A stretch of 58,164 bases of DNA from Myxococcota bacterium (lineage in GTDB: Bacteria > Myxococcota_C > UBA6777), in NCBI GenBank assembly GCA_023150835.1, contig JAKLKB010000028.1, forward strand, positions 1-58,164, read 5' to 3'. Numbering within the stretch: position 1 is the stretch's first letter; each line of letters begins with the position of its first letter. A program made the position numbers and the translations under genes. The notes under the pieces are model-generated. The model was not told the origin of the DNA. It searched no databases and was given only the letters and a program-made list of their open reading frames with translations. Shown in pieces: positions 17,741 through 25,822 of the stretch.

Positions 17741-17855
17741 ATACGAGAGCCGCCCGTTGTATGCTCGTAAAAATGTAGGGGCAGACAGGTGTGGCTGCCC
17801 AAGCACAGGGCGTCTACGCGCTATCCTGCGATCACACATCACTCGGATATTGTAT
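17741..17855. repeat. Interspersed repeat family B
   Basis: Left end ATACGAGAGCCGCCCGTTGT, centre TAGGGGCAGACAGGTGTGGCTGCCC (one arm slightly diverged), right end GATCACACATCACTCGGATATTGTAT. It separates the convergent beta-helix and oxygenase genes and could act as a bidirectional stop. Confidence 0.8.
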
Positions 17856-17872
17856 AAGACGCAACACCTCTC

Positions 17873-18739
17873 TCAAAACGAAGAAGCAGAGGCCGCATCC
17901 CCTGCAAGATAAAAGCACGTGATGGTGTAACGTGCGATCCCCTCGGGGATAGCGCGCACAGGCTCCACCCAATGAGGTGCGCCCTGAGGACGAAAGATCA
18001 AAGCGCTGTTGAAGACAGGCGGGATCGCCAAAGCGATCCGTTGCTTGTCAGGATGCAAGAAATACAGGTTCCCCCCCCATTCAGGCGACCAATGCGCCGA
18101 AAGATTGTACACCACAGCGATGCCTTCGCATTCGGTGTCTTCGTGCATCGCGAAAAAATCCCCCTCCCGCAAACGTGATATCTGGACTTGAATGGCCGAG
18201 TGCATTGGACGAGGATGAGGCCATCCCACCAGCCATTGATGCGCTGCTGCCGCCTCTTTGGTGCGCAACCAATTCACCAGCCCCGCCAAGATGCCCGACG
18301 GCGCAAGCGCGTCCATCGGAAGGATATCGATCTGGTAATCCGAAAAATGATGCCGAACAAAAGACGCTGTAGACAGTTCTTTCCAGATCGCCCACGCCTG
18401 TTCGGCAGGGAAAGCCTCTTGCAAAGCAACGTGCGGGATCGGCCCTTCAAAAAGAAAATGTTGGCGGATCGTCGTCACGATCGCGGGATCGAGAATCTGA
18501 GGATGCCACCACTGCGACACATTCGAGGGGTCGGGCGAAGAGTCATGTACGATCGTTCGCCAGTTCGAGCCAAAGCGGTGATCTACAAGATGAGGAATAA
18601 AAAAGGCCCCTCGTTCGGACGCTTTGGGAAGGCTCTCCCACGCAGGCCAAGCGTGCTCCAAAAACAAAGAACGGCTGTGCTGTTGGTATCGCTCGATCGG
18701 GGGTTGGCATCCTTCGTTCGGGGATTCTGGTCGACTCAC
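17873..18739 (-). CDS. 2OG-Fe(II) oxygenase in the graspetide-like cluster
   Basis: 288 residues from the GTG at 18739, chosen because GGAGG lies 6-7 nt upstream; the longer frame overlaps the ATP-grasp gene. The C-terminal third is a 2-oxoglutarate/Fe(II) dioxygenase fold of the prolyl-4-hydroxylase type. The HxD pair is in FFAMHEDTE (H199, D201), the distal His in GAPHWVEP (H256) and the oxoglutarate Arg in GIARYTITCFYL (R270). The N-terminal 130 residues are unassigned and may bind substrate. The gene starts 29 bp after the ATP-grasp stop, so the two are surely co-transcribed. Inferred role: hydroxylation or another oxidation of the repeat precursor encoded upstream, possibly at Pro, Asp or Lys. 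Confidence 0.82.
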   Translation of the reverse strand: MSRPESPNEGCQPPIERYQQHSRSLFLEHAWPAWESLPKASERGAFFIPHLVDHRFGSNWRTIVHDSSPDPSNVSQWWHPQILDPAIVTTIRQHFLFEGPIPHVALQEAFPAEQAWAIWKELSTASFVRHHFSDYQIDILPMDALAPSGILAGLVNWLRTKEAAAAHQWLVGWPHPRPMHSAIQVQISRLREGDFFAMHEDTECEGIAVVYNLSAHWSPEWGGNLYFLHPDKQRIALAIPPVFNSALIFRPQGAPHWVEPVRAIPEGIARYTITCFYLAGDAASASSF

Positions 18740-18768
18740 GCTGGCCCTCCATTCGCTTGTTGATTTGC

Positions 18769-19710
18769 TCAGATAGCCGCTTGTTCGACCAAGAACGCCG
18801 CCAAACGCTTGATCAAGACCCCTTCCACGGGATCGTCGAAGTACGATATCGCAGGCGTTGGATTGCACTCAAACACCACAAAACGCCCATCTGCTTGGCG
18901 TCGCATATCGACCGCCGTCCAAGACAGCCCAAGCACCGACGCAGCGCGCACACACAACGCCCATGCTTCTTCTGAGATCACCGTAGGTCGGGCTTGATCG
19001 ACCGCCTCACGTGCATCCACCAACCCCTCCGTTGGCAACGAAAAGGCCGCCACAGGCTCGCCGTTCAACACATACGCTCGGAACTCTTCGCCTAGAATCT
19101 CCTCCTGAAACAGCACAGGGCAATGCGCCAATAACCCCAACCGTTCGGGCTGGAGATCGGCGCTCGACAAACGTCGCACCATCGCACCTCCCCCAAGCGG
19201 CTTGTAGATCACACGTGGATGTCGCTCAACAAACGCCAATAACGCCGAATGATCGGACGTTGCAAGGCTTTCAGGAACAGGGATGCCCTGCGCTTTCAAG
19301 CGCGCAAGCTGATGCAGCTTGAGTTCATGCAAACGCACCGAAGCCATCGGATTGATCATCCGCGTCCCTTGCTCTTCCAAGATCTCCAACACCGACGCAA
19401 TCAACGATTGACGTTCCCGCTCTGCGATGTACATCTCCTGCCAGATATCAAAGTTGCGCCGCGAAAATTGCTCGGGGTCGGTCGAAGGCACACCCGTGTG
19501 GATCGTCCGCAGATACACACAACGCAACGCATCCAAACGCTCCCCCTCATAAAGCAACGCTCCTCGATCGTACGTCAACGTTCGCGCTTCTGGAACAGCC
19601 GCCGTTTCCAACAGCCAAGGCAAACCACCCGCCCGCTCCACCGCCTTCATCACATACATCGCTTGCTCGTCTTGTCGGGATGCAACAATTCCGACACACT
19701 TCTTCTCCAC
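18769..19710 (-). CDS. ATP-grasp ligase, RimK/MvdD (graspetide macrocyclase) type
   Basis: 313 residues; GTG start at 19710 with GAGGAA upstream. The pattern is that of the ATP-grasp enzymes that modify ribosomal peptides. A substrate-side N-terminal domain has CVYLRTIHTGVP and INPMASVRLHELKLHQLARL followed by GIPVPESLATSD. The ATP-binding core has VIYKPLGGGAMVRRL and PVLFQEEILGEEFRAYVLNG. The metal site is in VVFECNPTPAISYF (E281, N283). Such enzymes activate Asp/Glu side chains as acyl-phosphates and join them to Ser/Thr hydroxyls or Lys amines. Upstream on the same strand lies a precursor with seven Lys/Asp-containing repeats, downstream a 2OG oxygenase. A RimK-like glutamate ligase role is the alternative. 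Confidence 0.85.
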   Translation of the reverse strand: MEKKCVGIVASRQDEQAMYVMKAVERAGGLPWLLETAAVPEARTLTYDRGALLYEGERLDALRCVYLRTIHTGVPSTDPEQFSRRNFDIWQEMYIAERERQSLIASVLEILEEQGTRMINPMASVRLHELKLHQLARLKAQGIPVPESLATSDHSALLAFVERHPRVIYKPLGGGAMVRRLSSADLQPERLGLLAHCPVLFQEEILGEEFRAYVLNGEPVAAFSLPTEGLVDAREAVDQARPTVISEEAWALCVRAASVLGLSWTAVDMRRQADGRFVVFECNPTPAISYFDDPVEGVLIKRLAAFLVEQAAI

Positions 19711-19786
19711 GATCTGGGTTCCTCACAGTGCTTGTTTTGTTGATAGGACCTACGCATTTGGATGGTTTGGTGTTTATTGATTCAGT

Positions 19787-19910
19787 TTTGTGGGGCGAGG
19801 TACCACACCCCGCAAGGGTGCACAGCCCCTTTGACCCCGTTTTGGCGAAGAGATCACAGATTTTTCAACACAACGGCTCTGTCGCTTGAGAGAGCGCGAT
19901 CACGGAGTTG
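19787..19910 (+). repeat. Interspersed repeat family A inside the peptide cluster
   Basis: GTGGGGCGAGGTACCACACC, CCCTTTGACCCCGTTTTGGCG, TTTTTCAACACAACGGCTC and GAGCGCGATCACGGAG follow the family order. It sits between the precursor and ATP-grasp genes, where its hairpin could attenuate transcription so that precursor mRNA exceeds enzyme mRNA (inference). Confidence 0.75.
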
Positions 19911-19957
19911 GAGACAGTGTAGCTTGCAAGACAGCGGAACAACCAGAAAGAAGGGGC

Positions 19958-20782
19958 TTAGCGGAAGAGATCGCGGAGTAGGTTCGCAAGATCGGAGAGT
20001 TGGCTTCCAAGCGAGCCGGGAAGAGGCTCATCCGCACGAAACTTCATAATCGGTCCGCCATTTTGGGGAAACCCGATGTCGGGAAGGCTGGGGAATCCGC
20101 CGCCTTGGTTCGGCATCGGCTCATCCGCACGAAACTTCATGATCGGTCCGTTGCCACCGGGAAACGGGAACGTCGGGACTTGGGGCAAGCCCTCTTGACC
20201 GGGCATCGGCTCATCCGCACGAAACTTCATGATCGGTCCGTTGCCACCGGGAAATGGGAACGTCGGAGGTTTCGGTGAAGAGCCATCTTGACCGGGCAAC
20301 GGAACGTCTGCACGAAACTTCATGATCGGCCCGTTGCCACCGGGAAATGGAAACGTCGGAGTTTGAGTTGGAGGTGTGGGTTGTCCGCCGTCTTGGCCGG
20401 GTAGTGGGACATCTGCGCGCACTTTCATGATCGGCCCGTTTCCGCCCGGCAGTTGAGGATGTCCGCCGTCTTGGCCGGGCAGTGGGATATCTGCGCGCAC
20501 TTTCATGATCGGCCCATTGCCGCTCGGCAAATGGGGTTGCCCTCCCTCTTGGCCGGGTAATGGGACATCCGCACGAATCTTCATGATCGGCGGTTTGCCT
20601 TGCTGTTGGGATTGAACGAAGTTTTTGACCGCGTCAGCAGCCCCTTGAAAGCCTTTTGCAGCGCGTTCAAAAGCATCCGCAACTCGGCCCCCTCCGTCTT
20701 TCACACCTTGGTTTTGTTGCGTAGAAGAGGTTTTTTCGGTGGATTGGACGGGAGGTAGGTTCGGCTTTTGATTGATCTTCAT
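19958..20782 (-). CDS. Multi-core peptide precursor, putative graspetide-like RiPP
   Basis: 274 residues from the ATG at 20782, with AAGGAG 7 nt upstream; the longer frame has no site. Residues 1-62 are leader-like: a Gln/Ser/Thr-rich start, then an amphipathic helix (RVADAFERAAKGFQGAADAV). Then come seven copies of P-I-M-K-[FVI]-R-A-D-[VIE]-P-[LM]-P, with Lys at 68, 94, 120, 155, 186, 216 and 247, separated by 26-35-residue Gly/Pro/Gln-rich spacers (GQDGG, PTFPFPGGNG). K-[FVI]-R-A-D resembles the K-Y-P-S-D of microviridin cores, but the cores lack Ser/Thr, so only Lys-Asp/Glu amides, not esters, would be possible within a core. No signal peptide. The next genes on the strand encode an ATP-grasp ligase and a 2OG oxygenase, the basis for the RiPP reading. 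A Pro-rich structural protein is the alternative. Confidence 0.72.
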   Translation of the reverse strand: MKINQKPNLPPVQSTEKTSSTQQNQGVKDGGGRVADAFERAAKGFQGAADAVKNFVQSQQQGKPPIMKIRADVPLPGQEGGQPHLPSGNGPIMKVRADIPLPGQDGGHPQLPGGNGPIMKVRADVPLPGQDGGQPTPPTQTPTFPFPGGNGPIMKFRADVPLPGQDGSSPKPPTFPFPGGNGPIMKFRADEPMPGQEGLPQVPTFPFPGGNGPIMKFRADEPMPNQGGGFPSLPDIGFPQNGGPIMKFRADEPLPGSLGSQLSDLANLLRDLFR

Positions 20783-20793
20783 CTTGTGCTCCT

Positions 20794-20838
20794 TAGCGAT
20801 AACGCTATGCATCGTATGGAGATATCTCCATGCGATGC
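20794..20838 (-). promoter_or_regulatory. Two adjacent palindromes upstream of the peptide precursor
   Basis: 20809-20838 is a 30-bp palindrome, GCATCGTATGGAGAT/ATCTCCATGCGATGC, with one mismatched pair, centred on GATATC. 20794-20807 is TAGCG-ATAA-CGCTA, touching the AAGGAG at 20789-20794. Both lie between the hydratase/dehydrogenase stop and the precursor start. They could be an operator, a terminator of the upstream operon, or 5'-UTR hairpins controlling translation. Confidence 0.6.
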
Positions 20839-20908
20839 TTGGTTTTGTTGAACGGGCATCAACCAAAGGTATCGTCAAGAGCGAGGCAAAGTTGCGTGCG
20901 AGTGCGGC

Positions 20909-23047
20909 TCAGACCTTCTCAAAGAACCGTTCGCTCGCTGCAGCCATCTTTTTCAAGATCGCGGGGGCAGCGTAGCGCGTACCGTAGCGCTCGGCGAATG
21001 CCGTCAGCGTTGCAACAGCGTTGTTTAGCCCGATGCGATCGAGGTAAGAGAACGGCCCTCCTGTGTTCGGTGCAAACCCCACACCGAAGATCGCCCCAAG
21101 ATCGGCATCGCGATGATTGCGCAAAACGCCCGACTCAAGGGCCTTGAGCGCTTCCACGCACTGAATCAACAACAAGCGCTGTTGCACCAAGGTCTCGCTG
21201 CTTTCAGCAGGCATTTGTGCAACCAGCGACTTCAAGCCATCCCAAAAGCCCTTGCGCCGGCCATCTTCGTAGTTGTAAAAGCCCGCCCCTGCGGCTTTTC
21301 CGTTGCGTTTGTGGATATCCACAAGCTGCTTGAGAAGCTCCACTCCCGCAAGCTTCAGTTCGGTTCCAAGGTACTTTTCGCCTTGCTCGATGCCGTGTCG
21401 TCCGAGGCTCAGGCTGACTTCATCAAAGACTTGCAGCGGTCCCACGACCATTCCTGCGCTACGGGCCGCCCATTCGATCAAGGCGGGAGGATGGCCTTCG
21501 GCGAGCAACTGCACACCTTCGAGCGCGTACGCGGAGAACACGCGGGTGGTATAAAAGCCGTAGCCATCGTTGACAACGATCGGAAGTTTTTTGATGGCTT
21601 TACAGTAGTGAAGGCAGCGCGCCAAGGTATCTTGGGAGGTTTCGGCTCCCATGATGATCTCCAACAGGGGCATCTTTTCAACGGGAGAGAAGAAGTGCAT
21701 CCCGATAAATCGGTCTTTTTGTTTGGAGACGATCGCGAGATCGTTCATCGGCAACGCAGAAGTATTGGAGGCCCAGATGCCGTTTGCAGCGAGCAATCCT
21801 TCGAGTTCTTGGTTGACTTGGTGCTTGATCTCAAGCTTTTCAAAGACGGCCTCGATGATCAAGTCGCATCCTTCGAGATCTGCGGACGCAAGCGTCGGTT
21901 TGATGCGTGACGCAAGCTGCTTTTTCCCCGCTTCATCGAGTTCTCGGCGCTTGCTGACTTCCCCAAGACAATGCTCCATCCCGCGATCCAAGGCTTCTTG
22001 ACGGATATCTTTGAGGACGACTTCGTAGCCGCGCAACGCGCTCGTAAACGCCAGTCCTGCGCCCATCATCCCCGCCCCCAAGATGCCGATCTTGCGGATG
22101 CCGCCCTCTTCGACCGAGGGCAGACCGTCGTGCTTTTCAGCAGCAGTGCGATGATACCAGATGGTGCGCAGCATGTCCTTGGCCTGATCGCTTGTGACCA
22201 TCCCCGCGAAGTAGCGCGATTCAACCACCAAACCTGCATCAAAAGTCAACTGCGTCCCTTCTTGGACCGCAGAGAGCGCAGCTTCGGGGCCTTTGAAAGC
22301 CCCTGCTGTCTTCTTAAATAGCATCGCGCTGGCCGCCATCAAGAGATTGCGCGCATCCCCTGTAGCGGGCTGAGGCCCGGGAAACGCAAACCCCTCTCGA
22401 TCCCAAGGCTGTTTGGCCCTCGGATGTGCGGCGATCCATGCTTCGGCCTTGGTGCGAGCAGCTTGGGCATCGACAGCGAGATCGTCGATCAGTCCGGCAT
22501 CTTTGGCTTGTGCTGGCCGATACAGCTTTCCTTGCAAGATCGCTTCGAGCGCTGCTTGCAATCCGATCAAGCGCGGCAAACGCTGCGTCCCGCCCATCCC
22601 GGGCAACAGCCCCAACGACACTTCGGGCAAGCCGATCTGGATCTTGGGATCATCGACAGCGATCCGTGCATGGGCCGCCAATGCAAACTCGTACCCCCCG
22701 CCCAACGCCGACCCCGCCAACAAACAAACCACAGGGTATTTCAGCGTCTCCAAGCGCCGCAGCAAGCCGTGTAGCTGCATCACCCCCTCACGAGCCGCCG
22801 CTGCATCGCGCTGTTTGTACATCACGTCGATGTCACCACCCACACAAAAGTTTTTGTGCGCGCTGTCCAGAATCAGACCCTTCAAGCCCGTCAGCGACGA
22901 AAGCCAATCCAGCCCCATCGCAAGGCCCACACCAAACGCCTCGTTGATCTTGTTCGCTCCATCGGGCATCGCAAAGGTCAACGTCGCGATGCCTGTGTTT
23001 GGATCGAAATGCTGCAAAAATGCCGGATTCTTCTGTATCTGTGTCAT
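20909..23047 (-). CDS. fadJ: Fatty-oxidation complex alpha subunit: enoyl-CoA hydratase/3-hydroxyacyl-CoA dehydrogenase
   Basis: 712 residues from the ATG at 23047 (GAGGAA upstream). The N-terminal crotonase domain (about 1-310) has NFCVGGDIDVMYK (oxyanion and acyl-CoA region) and GLPEVSLGLLPGMGGTQRLP with the catalytic Glu. The NAD-binding 3-hydroxyacyl-CoA dehydrogenase domain follows from about residue 330: GILGAGMMGAGLAF, SNTSALPMNDLA, GMHFFSPVEKMPLLEII with the catalytic His, and VVNDGYGFYTTR. The C-terminal dehydrogenase modules complete it. It starts 11 bp after the thiolase stop, so they form one operon encoding two successive beta-oxidation functions. FadB versus FadJ cannot be settled; the symbol is by overall resemblance. 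Confidence 0.93.
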   Translation of the reverse strand: MTQIQKNPAFLQHFDPNTGIATLTFAMPDGANKINEAFGVGLAMGLDWLSSLTGLKGLILDSAHKNFCVGGDIDVMYKQRDAAAAREGVMQLHGLLRRLETLKYPVVCLLAGSALGGGYEFALAAHARIAVDDPKIQIGLPEVSLGLLPGMGGTQRLPRLIGLQAALEAILQGKLYRPAQAKDAGLIDDLAVDAQAARTKAEAWIAAHPRAKQPWDREGFAFPGPQPATGDARNLLMAASAMLFKKTAGAFKGPEAALSAVQEGTQLTFDAGLVVESRYFAGMVTSDQAKDMLRTIWYHRTAAEKHDGLPSVEEGGIRKIGILGAGMMGAGLAFTSALRGYEVVLKDIRQEALDRGMEHCLGEVSKRRELDEAGKKQLASRIKPTLASADLEGCDLIIEAVFEKLEIKHQVNQELEGLLAANGIWASNTSALPMNDLAIVSKQKDRFIGMHFFSPVEKMPLLEIIMGAETSQDTLARCLHYCKAIKKLPIVVNDGYGFYTTRVFSAYALEGVQLLAEGHPPALIEWAARSAGMVVGPLQVFDEVSLSLGRHGIEQGEKYLGTELKLAGVELLKQLVDIHKRNGKAAGAGFYNYEDGRRKGFWDGLKSLVAQMPAESSETLVQQRLLLIQCVEALKALESGVLRNHRDADLGAIFGVGFAPNTGGPFSYLDRIGLNNAVATLTAFAERYGTRYAAPAILKKMAAASERFFEKV

Positions 23048-23057
23048 CTGTTCTTCC

Positions 23058-24263
23058 TCACACGCGCTCAATAATCGTTGCGATGCCCATCCCACCCGCA
23101 ATGCAGGCAGTCACAAGTCCCGTCGTCTGGTCCCGATCTTCCAAGGCATCCAACACCGTCCCCAACAACATCGCTCCTGTCGCACCCAACGGATGCCCCA
23201 ACGCGATCGCACCTCCATGCGGATTGACGATCTCAGGCGAGACACCAAACGCCTGCATAAAGGCCAAAGGAACGGCTGCAAAGGCTTCATTGACTTCGAT
23301 CAGATCGATATCTCGGATATCCATCCCCGCTTTTTTGAGCGCCTTGCGCGTCGCTGGGATCGGCCCATCCAACATCAAGATCGGCTCATCCCCCACCACC
23401 GCCGCAGCGCGAATGCGTGCGCGAGGTTTGAGTCCCAACGCGGCTCCTTTTTCTTTGCTCGCCAACAACACGGCTGCTGCGCCATCCACGATGCCCGACG
23501 AATTGCCTGCTGTATGGATATGCTCGATCCGCTCGATATGCGGGTAAGCTCGCTTGGTGATGGTGTCCAAACCAAACTGTTCACCCATCATCTGAAACGC
23601 GGGTCGCAAGGCCGACAGCCCTTCAAACGTCGCATCGGGCCGAGGGAACTCATCACGCGCCAAGACGACTTCACCGTTTTGATCGCGCACCGCCACAATA
23701 CCGCGTTGAAAACAGCCCTTTTCGATCGCTTCGACCGCACGCTTTTGACTGCGAAACGCAAACTGATCCACCTCTTCACGCGAAAATCCCCGCAACGTCG
23801 CCAGCAGATCCGCCGCCACTCCCTGCGGAACCGTCCCCACGCGCCATTGGTTGGTCGCGTCCCACATCGCCCCACCATCCGAACCCATCGGAACACGAGA
23901 CATACTTTCCACACCACCCGCGATCATCAGATCCACAAATCCCGCTGCGATCTGCCCCACCGCATAATGCACCGCCTCCAAACCCGAGCCACAAAAGCGA
24001 TTCAACGTCACTCCCGCAGCCACCTGATCAAAACCCGCCTCCAACGCCGCTGCTCGGGCAATACAACTTCCTTGCTCTCCTGTCTGCGTCACACAACCCA
24101 TCACCACATCTTCCACTTCCCGAGTGTCCAACCCCTGACGCGCTTGCAACGCCTTCAACACCGTCACCACCAGATCCACAGGACGCACCGTATAAAGAGC
24201 CCCGTTGTTTTTGCCCTTCCCTCTAGGCGTTCGCACCACATCGTAAATGTACGCTTCTCCCAT
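23058..24263 (-). CDS. fadI: Acetyl-CoA C-acyltransferase (thiolase)
   Basis: 401 residues from the ATG at 24263, which has GAGGAG 7 nt upstream; a GTG two codons earlier is too close to that site. Thiolase signatures: the acyl-enzyme Cys in LNRFCGSGLEAV (C91), NPHGGAIALGHPLGATGA with the catalytic His, and VTACIAGGMGIA with the second catalytic Cys. Cleaves 3-ketoacyl-CoA to acetyl-CoA and a shortened acyl-CoA in beta-oxidation. First gene of the operon with the hydratase/dehydrogenase. Upstream, AAGATGC-N8-GCATCTT near 24330 is a small inverted repeat that may be regulatory. Confidence 0.93.
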   Translation of the reverse strand: MGEAYIYDVVRTPRGKGKNNGALYTVRPVDLVVTVLKALQARQGLDTREVEDVVMGCVTQTGEQGSCIARAAALEAGFDQVAAGVTLNRFCGSGLEAVHYAVGQIAAGFVDLMIAGGVESMSRVPMGSDGGAMWDATNQWRVGTVPQGVAADLLATLRGFSREEVDQFAFRSQKRAVEAIEKGCFQRGIVAVRDQNGEVVLARDEFPRPDATFEGLSALRPAFQMMGEQFGLDTITKRAYPHIERIEHIHTAGNSSGIVDGAAAVLLASKEKGAALGLKPRARIRAAAVVGDEPILMLDGPIPATRKALKKAGMDIRDIDLIEVNEAFAAVPLAFMQAFGVSPEIVNPHGGAIALGHPLGATGAMLLGTVLDALEDRDQTTGLVTACIAGGMGIATIIERV

Positions 24264-24446
24264 GCTCACACTCCTCTTCGTTCACACACAACACCCACAC
24301 GCTCCAAAGCAAGCAGGCCCCAAATCAAACAAGATGCCCGCCCTCGCATCTTACAACGCGAGGTCATGGCTCTCCTGCGCGTGACATCTTGCACGCTTCA
24401 CCGTTTCTCAACAAGTCTGGTGTCTGGTTTTTTTCTTGTTATATGG

Positions 24447-24573
24447 TGTTGTGGGGCGCTGCCCCAGACCCCGCAAGGGACCAAAGGCCCCTTGACCCCG
24501 TGTTGGCGGCGTGAGCAGGTGTTTTTCAAACAAACGACGGCTCCGCTTGACAGGGCGCGAACACGGGAGTTTG
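24447..24573 (+). repeat. Interspersed repeat family A
   Basis: TTGTGGGGCGCTGCCCCAGA hairpin, CCTTGACCCCGTGTTGGCGG, TTTTTCAAACAAACGACGGC and GCGCGAACACGGGAG. A near-complete copy in the 558-bp gap between the thiolase gene and the FKBP gene. The rest of that gap (24574-24821) holds no recognisable feature apart from a GACGCCGGGTGGCGTC hairpin near 24733. Confidence 0.82.
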
Positions 24574-24821
24574 GGTGAGGGGGGTCTCGTGTTGTGAGAT
24601 GGCGGCTTGGGGCGGCAGGATCTCTCGATCGCAAATGGCGGATTGATGAGCAGGATTCATCCGCGCAGAAAACGGGTTGGCAGAACGCGCTGTCTGTGGT
24701 AGGGTGCGCCGCGTTGTGAGGCGGTGGCTCGACGCCGGGTGGCGTCTTCTATCCTGACGGGAGTTCCGTCCTCATCGACACCTCACAAACCCTCACACCC
24801 ACAAAACAAGGATCACAGATC

Positions 24822-25154
24822 ATGGCAAACCTTCAAATCGAAGAGCTTCAAATCGGCACAGGCGAAGAAGCCAAAGCAGGCATGAGCGTAAGCGTCCATT
24901 ATACGGGCTGGTTGACCAACGGAACCAAGTTCGATTCCTCACTTGACCGAAACAGCGCCTTTTCCTTTGAGCTGGGTGCAAGCCAAGTGATCAAAGGCTG
25001 GGACCAAGGCGTCGCAGGCATGAAAGTAGGCGGAAAACGCAAACTCACCATCCCACCCGAACTCGGCTACGGCGCACGCGGTGCAGGTGGTGTCATCCCC
25101 GGCAACGCTACCTTGATCTTTGAAGTCGAGTTGCTTGGCGTCAAAAAGCGCTAG
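24822..25154 (+). CDS. FKBP-type peptidyl-prolyl cis-trans isomerase
   Basis: 110 residues, the single-domain cytosolic size, without signal peptide. Conserved FKBP signature: [18 protein letters not shown] near the N-terminus, [19 protein letters not shown] (active-site Val-Ile and Trp), and [19 protein letters not shown] followed by [16 protein letters not shown]. Catalyses prolyl bond isomerisation in protein folding. Stand-alone gene; CAAGGATC lies upstream as a modest ribosome site. Confidence 0.95.
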   Translation: MANLQIEELQIGTGEEAKAGMSVSVHYTGWLTNGTKFDSSLDRNSAFSFELGASQVIKGWDQGVAGMKVGGKRKLTIPPELGYGARGAGGVIPGNATLIFEVELLGVKKR

Positions 25155-25365
25155 TCTTTTGCCCAAGGCATATTAAAGGGGCGACCGACGCTAGGTTAAT
25201 CCTCCCGTCCTTGGAGTCGTGCCAACCACGCATCGAATTAAGGACTCTGCCCTCGTAATCTCCGACAACAGTGACACGCGACCCCATAAAAAATGGGTCG
25301 TCACCACCGCCCTTGCGCAAGATAAATTCTTGCAAGTTTCGGGAACGCAGCATCCAACCTAACAT
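25141..25365 (-). CDS. Possible small hypothetical protein or gene remnant
   Basis: 74 codons, overlapping the FKBP stop tail-to-tail by 14 bp. The stretch [16 protein letters not shown] reads like a small beta-barrel strand pattern, and base composition is less GC-rich than neighbouring genes. No ribosome site is visible and no family is recognised. It may be the remnant of a larger gene. Confidence 0.3.
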   Translation of the reverse strand: MLGWMLRSRNLQEFILRKGGGDDPFFMGSRVTVVGDYEGRVLNSMRGWHDSKDGRINLASVAPLICLGQKTSAF

Positions 25366-25450
25366 CTCAAAGAATCGAAAAGCCCTCGATCGAGACCTCT
25401 GCGATTCGCTGTGGGAGTTGTGTGAGCCTGTCCGTCCGCTGCTCTATGTC

Positions 25451-25760
25451 CCGATACACGGGCGGTTCGCGAACCGCCCCTACGCAAACATGGCCTTGCA
25501 TCGAACACGGAGCGAACGAAAGAATCGTAGACAAAGCAAACGCAAACAGACATCAAAAGACGGAGGATACGACATCCGTGTCTGGTGTGAGCAAAGGGTG
25601 GGGCGTATTGCATACGCCCTTGCCCCATTCACGGGGATGTTCATCGCCCTGTACGAGCAGGCAACCTGCGGATTTGATATGACGCAGTGGAAAAGGGAAA
25701 GCGTGAAGAATCAACCCGTTGTAGGGGCAGTTCGCGAACCACCCGCGCCTGAACCCGTTG
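25451..25760. repeat. Cluster of palindromic repeats related to family B
   Basis: 25460-25479 is the perfect palindrome GGGCGGTTCGCGAACCGCCC, followed by CTACG. 25601-25619 is GGGCGTAT-TGC-ATACGCCC. 25720-25745 is the related TAGGGGCAGTTCGCGAACCA. All use the TAGGGGC.../...GCCCCTAC frame typical of family B but with different arm sequences. No gene is credible in 25366-25822. Confidence 0.7.
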
Positions 25761-25822
25761 GAGGGGCTTTACAGACGAAGTGTCCGAGTGTTCGCCGCCC
25801 AACGGCGCAACCGACGGGTGGA

